The notes beneath the pieces were generated by a model, which made no database searches, was not told the DNA's origin, and was given only the letters and a program-made list of their open reading frames with translations. From positions 1-20,450 of the forward strand of contig JBGAKX010000083.1 of NCBI GenBank assembly GCA_044224215.1: a DNA stretch of 20,450 nt. Reading direction: 5' to 3'. Made by a program: the position numbers and the translations under genes. Within the stretch, counting starts at the first letter, position 1. Each line of letters begins with the position of its first letter. Origin of the DNA: DAOMFM01 sp035429825 (GTDB taxonomy: Bacteria; Acidobacteriota; Blastocatellia; UBA7656; JADIYM01). Shown here piece by piece: positions 16,572 through 20,450 of the stretch.

Positions 16572-17937
16572 CGTATCTGCAGCGGTTCGCGGCAGGTCGG
16601 TCAGCCGGCTCTGGCTGCTCGCGTCACTTTCGGCCCTTCTTCTGGTGACGCTCGCCGTCGCGTTCGGTCTTCTGCTCACGGCGCGCAAGAAGACGATGGA
16701 CGCGCTCGTGATCGTGACGATTCCGTCTGGCGCGGTCGTAGTGTTCGACGGCTCGTCGCTCGGCCCGTCCCCGGTGACGCTCGAGGACGTGCGCTTTGGG
16801 GCGCACACGCTCACCGCCGAGAAGGACGGCTTTGTCGCGGTCGAGCGCGAGGTCACGATTACAGCCGATACGGACGAACAGCTCGAACTGACGCTCAAAC
16901 CGGTCGCGCCTCCGGGAAGCGTTGCGCACACGGCGGCGGAACGTGTGGACGAGTTCTCGGGGCTCGCCGAGGACGCGTTTGCCCGCGGCGAGCTGATTCA
17001 CCCCGTGGACCGAAGCGCCCTCTACTATGCCGACGCCATATTGTCGATCGATCGGCAGAACGCGTATGCGGCCGAGTTGCGTCGCCGGATACGCACCGCA
17101 CGGCTCGCCGAGGGCCGTTCGGCCGAGAGCGCGCACGAGCTCGCGCGGGCGAAGACCGCGTATAACGATCTCGCCGAAGCCTTCCCCGGCGACACCGAAA
17201 TACTCCAGCGGATCGCGGCGGTGGACGAGTTGCTGCGCCGGGAGCAGAACCGGTTGCAGGAGTACATCACGAGCGGTCGCGCCGCGTTGCGGGCAGGCCG
17301 CATCGTGGAGCCCGATGGCCGCAGCGCCTACGACTTTGCCGAGCGGGCGATGGCGATCGATCCCGAGAAGCCGGCAGCGGTTGCGCTGCGAAAGGAGGTG
17401 CGCGACCGCGCGCTCGATCAGTCGTCCGACTATGCCGCGCGAGGCCAGATCGAACAGGCGGTCGAGTTGCTAAGAAAGCTCGTCACGCTCTACCCGCAGG
17501 ACCGGAGCGTGCGCGGCCAGTTCGACGGCCTGATGGCGGGCCGCGGCGGCGAGGTCATCGACGCGCGGCGCGAGGCTGGACTGAAGGCATATCGCGCAGG
17601 CAACTATCGGAGCGCGGTCGAGAACCTGCGAGCCGCGGTTCGCCTTGGGGCGTCCGACGCGGCGACGCACACGTCGCTCGGACAAGCGGAGCTTCGCCTT
17701 GGAAACACGGCCGAAGCCCGGCGCGAACTGGAACGCGTCGCGCGGCAAGGTGATGCGCAGGTCGACACGCTCGTTGCGCTCGCCGAGCTTGACGAACGCG
17801 ATGGCGCGCTTCGCGACGCGCTCGCGCGCTACCGGACCGCGCTGAAGCTCGGCGGTTCGGTGAACCATCCGCCGCAGGTGCTTGGCACGGCTATCAACCG
17901 GCTCGAGGCCCTTGTCGCCGGCCAGCAGGCGCCCTGA
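16534..17937 (+). CDS. Single-pass membrane protein with periplasmic PEGA domain and TPR-like repeats
   Basis: The protein has 467 residues. A short cytoplasmic tail precedes one membrane helix (about 25-49, LWLLASLSALLLVTLAVAFG), then a PEGA domain at 56-122 (VTIPSGAVVVFDGSSLGPSP, KDGFVAVEREVTI). TPR-like repeats run from 140 to 460, including two related unusual units (ARGELIHPVDRSALYYADAI at 150 and RAGRIVEPDGRSAYDFAERA at 253) and more canonical ones near 345-440. The ATG at 16534 has no strong ribosome site and lies 38 nt inside the end of the pseudokinase gene, so coupling or a frameshift is likely. The frame is open back to 16447. In many bacterial receptor kinases the same domains follow the kinase in one polypeptide; here they are a separate frame. 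Confidence 0.82.
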   Translation: MKSQAVHDPSTTDVSAAVRGRSVSRLWLLASLSALLLVTLAVAFGLLLTARKKTMDALVIVTIPSGAVVVFDGSSLGPSPVTLEDVRFGAHTLTAEKDGFVAVEREVTITADTDEQLELTLKPVAPPGSVAHTAAERVDEFSGLAEDAFARGELIHPVDRSALYYADAILSIDRQNAYAAELRRRIRTARLAEGRSAESAHELARAKTAYNDLAEAFPGDTEILQRIAAVDELLRREQNRLQEYITSGRAALRAGRIVEPDGRSAYDFAERAMAIDPEKPAAVALRKEVRDRALDQSSDYAARGQIEQAVELLRKLVTLYPQDRSVRGQFDGLMAGRGGEVIDARREAGLKAYRAGNYRSAVENLRAAVRLGASDAATHTSLGQAELRLGNTAEARRELERVARQGDAQVDTLVALAELDERDGALRDALARYRTALKLGGSVNHPPQVLGTAINRLEALVAGQQAP

Positions 17938-17990
17938 AACCGATTGCACGGGCCGGCGTTCGTGACGCCAAGTGCTTCATGTGCCCCACC

Positions 17991-18018
17991 TTGACAACGC
18001 TGCGACCCCAGATACACT
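17991..18018 (+). promoter_or_regulatory. Sigma70-type promoter of the zinc-ribbon repeat gene
   Basis: TTGACA (17991-17996, 6 of 6), a 16-nt spacer, and TACACT (18013-18018, 4 of 6). Transcription would begin near 18025, only about 4 nt before ATG 18029, with no Shine-Dalgarno, predicting a leaderless or near-leaderless mRNA. Confidence 0.65.
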
Positions 18019-18028
18019 ATTCCCCGAT

Positions 18029-19039
18029 ATGTCGGGCATGAAATTTCGAAAGTCCTGTGACATCTGCAATGTCACGTTCTTCACGCCGAACCGGACCGCG
18101 GTCTACTGTGCGAAGTGCTCCAAGCGAATGGGCGTTGCCGAGACCGTTTCGTCCACCGAAGTGCCCGCAAAGCCCGGACGAGGTGCGTCGATCGACGGTG
18201 GTCGATCACGGGCCGGGGTCGCCGCCGCCGAGGCGGTGGTTGCAAAGCCGCGCGGACCCGTCCTGGTCAAGAAGAAGGTCAAGAAGGGGCCGCGTCCTCC
18301 AAAGCCGACTGAACTGACGCCGGAGTTGCGGCAGCAGATCATCGCCGCGGTTGCCGAGGCGAACGGGAGCAGCGAGCTGCCCGTGCGTGATCTTCACGCG
18401 ACGATCGCGGAAAAACTGTGGGTGCGCCGGTGGATGGTCGCCGAAGTGATCCAGAGCCTCACATCGGTGCAGATCCGAATGACGCCCGAACAGCGCGCCG
18501 AGGCGGCACACCGTTACCGCGACATGGTCGAAAGCCACGAACGTCCGGTTGGCGGCCGGCGCAAGGCCATCGCGGCAGCGATGAACATGCCGATCAAGGA
18601 AGTCATCGTTGCGGTGCGCGACTGGGCGCGCAAGCAGGAGGCCGACAGCCCGACGCCGCGTCTGTCGCGCCAGCAGCTCTTTGACGTCGAGAAGGCCTAT
18701 TGGGAACAGATCGGCGCGCGAAAGCATCCGCTCGATTCGTTCCCGGACGCACTGTCCGAGAGTCTCGGATTTGCGAATCGCTGGCAGGTCCTTCGCTGGA
18801 TCGATGTTCTGCACGACGATCCGCGGTCGTTCGAGAACGTTCCGGATCCGGACGAGAAGGACCGCGACGCCATCATCGCGACCTACCAGGAATACCTGGC
18901 GTCCGACGCTCCGCCCGAGAAGGGACTCCACCAGACGATCGCCGACCGGCTCGGTCCGGCGACCAAGCCGCGCCAGGTTCACAAGGTCCTTCAGAACTAC
19001 CGCCACGCGTGTCGCGCCAAGTACAAGCCTAAGAAATAG
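18029..19039 (+). CDS. Zinc-ribbon protein with four tandem helix-turn-helix-like repeats (uncharacterised)
   Basis: I do not recognise a named family for this 336-residue protein. Residues 10-30 form a zinc-ribbon-like motif, CxxC-x12-CxxC (CDIC, CAKC). A flexible basic linker (KKKVKKGPRPPKP, 81-93) follows. Then come four units of about 50 residues at roughly 96-145, 151-200, 212-262 and 274-325, each with a first helix (TPELRQQIIAAV; TPEQRAEAAHRY; SRQQLFDVEKAY; KDRDAIIATY), a loop containing Pro in three of the four, and a helix-turn-helix-like pair (LHATIAEKLW..MVAEVIQSL; LHQTIADRLG..QVHKVLQNY). Nucleic-acid binding is inferred. ATG 18029 is set by the promoter; ATG 18038, three codons on, is possible. 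The gene stands behind its own promoter, 34 nt before the fused oxidoreductase. Confidence 0.75.
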   Translation: MSGMKFRKSCDICNVTFFTPNRTAVYCAKCSKRMGVAETVSSTEVPAKPGRGASIDGGRSRAGVAAAEAVVAKPRGPVLVKKKVKKGPRPPKPTELTPELRQQIIAAVAEANGSSELPVRDLHATIAEKLWVRRWMVAEVIQSLTSVQIRMTPEQRAEAAHRYRDMVESHERPVGGRRKAIAAAMNMPIKEVIVAVRDWARKQEADSPTPRLSRQQLFDVEKAYWEQIGARKHPLDSFPDALSESLGFANRWQVLRWIDVLHDDPRSFENVPDPDEKDRDAIIATYQEYLASDAPPEKGLHQTIADRLGPATKPRQVHKVLQNYRHACRAKYKPKK

Positions 19040-19063
19040 CATTGGCGGCCGTTGCCGCAATGC
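19039..19063. terminator. Hairpin between the zinc-ribbon repeat gene and the fused oxidoreductase
   Basis: GCATT-G-GCGGC, loop CGTT, GCCGC-AATGC forms a 10-bp stem with one bulged G, beginning on the last base of the stop codon; one more A-T pair extends it. There is no T-run after it. It may be a weak terminator, an RNA processing or stability element, or an attenuator of the next gene. Confidence 0.4.
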
Positions 19064-19073
19064 TGCCCGCCCG

Positions 19074-20450
19074 ATGAAACAGGTCATTCAGAATTTCAAG
19101 ACCGGAGAACTGAGCGTCTCCGATGTGCCGCCGCCTGCCCTCCGGCCGGGTGGTGTGCTCGTCCGGACCGTGAGCTCGCTCATCAGCGCCGGCACAGAGC
19201 GAGGCACCGTCGCTGTTGGGCAGAGCTCGCTCGTCGGCAAGGCGAGGCAGCGGCCGGACCTTGTCAAACAGGTCATCGACAATGTTCGCCGCGAAGGCGT
19301 TGCCGCGACGGTGACGAAGGTCCGGACGCGGCTCGAGTCGCTCAAGCCGCTCGGGTACAGCTCTGCGGGGATCGTCGTCGGTGTGGGCGACGGTGTGACA
19401 GACATTCGGATGGGCGACCGCGTGGCGTGTGCGGGCGCCGGATACGCGTCGCACGCCGAGATCGTCTTTGTGCCGCGCAACCTCTGCGCTCCGGTGCCGG
19501 CCAACGTGAGCTTCGACCAGGCTTCATACACGACCGTCGGGGCTATTGCCATGCAGGGCGTCCGGCAGGCCGATGTCCGGCTTGGCGAGACGGTCGTGGT
19601 CATCGGGCTTGGACTGATCGGCCAGATCACCGCACAGCTGTTGCGAGCCTCGGGTTGCCGTGTCGTTGGCGTCGACATCGACGAGCGCGCGGTCGAACGG
19701 GCGCGAAGCCTGGGAGTGGACCTGGCGTTGCGACGGGGCGACGACGCGGAACGCCAGATCGCCGCGTTCACCGCGGGAATCGGCGCGGACGCCGTGGTCA
19801 TCACGGCGAGCACGAGCTCTACCGATCCCGTGGAATTCGCGGGCGAGATTGCGCGCGACCGGGCCAAGGTTGTCATCGTCGGCGCCGTTCCCGCCACGAT
19901 TCCGCGATCGCCGTATTACGAGAAGGAGATCGACGTCCGGATGTCTCGGTCGTACGGTCCTGGTCGGTACGATCCCGAATACGAGGAGCATGGCCGCGAC
20001 TATCCGGTGAGTTACGTCCGTTGGACCGAGGGTCGCAACATGTCGGGGTTTCTCGACCTGGTGTCGAGCGGCCGTCTCGACCTCGACGCGTTGACGACGC
20101 ACCGGTTTCCGCTTGCCGACGCACTTCGTGCCTACGACGTCGTGCTTGGCAAGGACGGCGAACAGCCGTGCGGCATCGTGCTGCAGTACGATGGCGAGCC
20201 CGCGCTTGCGGCACGCATCGACCGGCATCCGGTCGCGACTGGCGCAGCCGGAGGCCAGGTTGGAGTCGCATTCGTTGGCGCCGGCAATTTTGCGACTGCC
20301 ACGCTGCTGCCGCCGCTCAAGAGGCTTTCCGGTGTCGCACTGACCGGCGTCGCAACGTCGTCCGGGATCACCGCCAAGGGCGTGGCAGACAAGTTCGACT
20401 TTGCGTATGCGGCATCGGGAATCGATCAGGTCCTGGCCGATCCCGCCACG
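19074..20450 (+). CDS. Bi-domain oxidoreductase: alcohol-dehydrogenase-type plus Gfo/Idh/MocA-type fusion (partial, C-terminus off the right edge)
   Basis: The 459 codons present are open to the last base. Residues 1-375 form a medium-chain dehydrogenase: GroES-like part (LRPGGVLVRTVSSLISAGTE, LGYSSAGIVVGVGDGV, GDRVACAGAGYASHAE) and Rossmann part with VVVIGLGLIGQITAQLL at 174-190 and GVDID at 199-203. Where zinc alcohol dehydrogenases have the catalytic Cys there is SLISAGTE, so catalytic zinc is probably absent. At about 396 a second Rossmann domain starts, VGVAFVGAGNFATATLLPPL, typical of Gfo/Idh/MocA sugar dehydrogenases. Such fusions are known and often lie in polysaccharide biosynthesis loci, where they are thought to act on nucleotide sugars; the substrate is unknown. 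The start is ATG 19074 without a clear ribosome site; the usual family length is about 700 aa, so roughly a third is missing. Confidence 0.88.
   Translation, partial: MKQVIQNFKTGELSVSDVPPPALRPGGVLVRTVSSLISAGTERGTVAVGQSSLVGKARQRPDLVKQVIDNVRREGVAATVTKVRTRLESLKPLGYSSAGIVVGVGDGVTDIRMGDRVACAGAGYASHAEIVFVPRNLCAPVPANVSFDQASYTTVGAIAMQGVRQADVRLGETVVVIGLGLIGQITAQLLRASGCRVVGVDIDERAVERARSLGVDLALRRGDDAERQIAAFTAGIGADAVVITASTSSTDPVEFAGEIARDRAKVVIVGAVPATIPRSPYYEKEIDVRMSRSYGPGRYDPEYEEHGRDYPVSYVRWTEGRNMSGFLDLVSSGRLDLDALTTHRFPLADALRAYDVVLGKDGEQPCGIVLQYDGEPALAARIDRHPVATGAAGGQVGVAFVGAGNFATATLLPPLKRLSGVALTGVATSSGITAKGVADKFDFAYAASGIDQVLADPAT

Noticed and set aside
17946..17975. Interrupted hairpin (GCAC...GGCGT, loop, ACGCC...GTGC) after the PEGA/TPR gene
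   Set aside because: Short stems with an asymmetric internal loop and no T-run; weaker than the stems reported, though a terminator there would make sense.
19060..19077. Five-codon mini-frame (ATG CTG CCC GCC CGA TGA) whose stop overlaps the ATG of the fused oxidoreductase
   Set aside because: Too short to distinguish from chance, no ribosome site, and part of the hairpin.

Overview
The window is high-GC, densely coded bacterial chromosome. Two tandem von Willebrand factor A proteins of the kind called VWFA-related Acidobacterial domain proteins, a type II secretion secretin with a C-terminal cohesin-like domain, PEGA/TPR proteins, a YpdA-type reductase and a kinase-like protein with an N-terminal zinc ribbon together point to Acidobacteriota. 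A Vicinamibacteria-like member is my guess; this is inferred from gene families, not from a marker gene. I see no rRNA, tRNA, CRISPR, insertion sequence or phage signature. No gene-free stretch exceeds 300 bases; the longest are 8798-9078 and 6074-6300.

Layout. (1) 1-6073, minus strand: a type II secretion/type IV pilus-like operon transcribed gspF-gspE-gspD-gspG, with gspG running off the left edge. (2) 6301-8377, plus strand, divergent: two tandem secreted VWA proteins, ending at a strong hairpin shared with a small convergent charged-helix gene (8441-8797, minus). (3) 9079-11144, plus: a SycD/LcrH-like TPR protein, a class I methyltransferase with an apparently leaderless start, and a secreted protein joining the N-terminal domain of DsbD to a PEGA domain and a C-terminal membrane anchor. 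(4) 11141-14197, minus: lepB (signal peptidase I), a Yip1-like membrane/TPR protein and carA. The last two overlap by ATGA, and the operon has a recognisable promoter. carB does not follow carA. (5) 14374-17937, plus: a YpdA-family flavin disulfide reductase, a zinc-ribbon pseudokinase, and a single-pass membrane PEGA/TPR protein whose frame overlaps the pseudokinase by 38 nt in the +1 frame. (6) 18029-20450, plus: a zinc-ribbon protein with four tandem helix-turn-helix-like repeats behind a good sigma70-type promoter, then the first 459 codons of a fused alcohol dehydrogenase-type/Gfo-Idh-MocA-type oxidoreductase that runs off the right edge.

The theme is the cell envelope: pseudopilus assembly, secreted VWA proteins, signal peptide removal, periplasmic thiol chemistry, and a putative split receptor-kinase-like module. 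The candidates I would follow first are the split zinc-ribbon pseudokinase/PEGA-TPR pair, the four-repeat zinc-ribbon protein at 18029-19039, and the near-leaderless promoters. All functional statements rest on reading motifs by eye; no database search was run.
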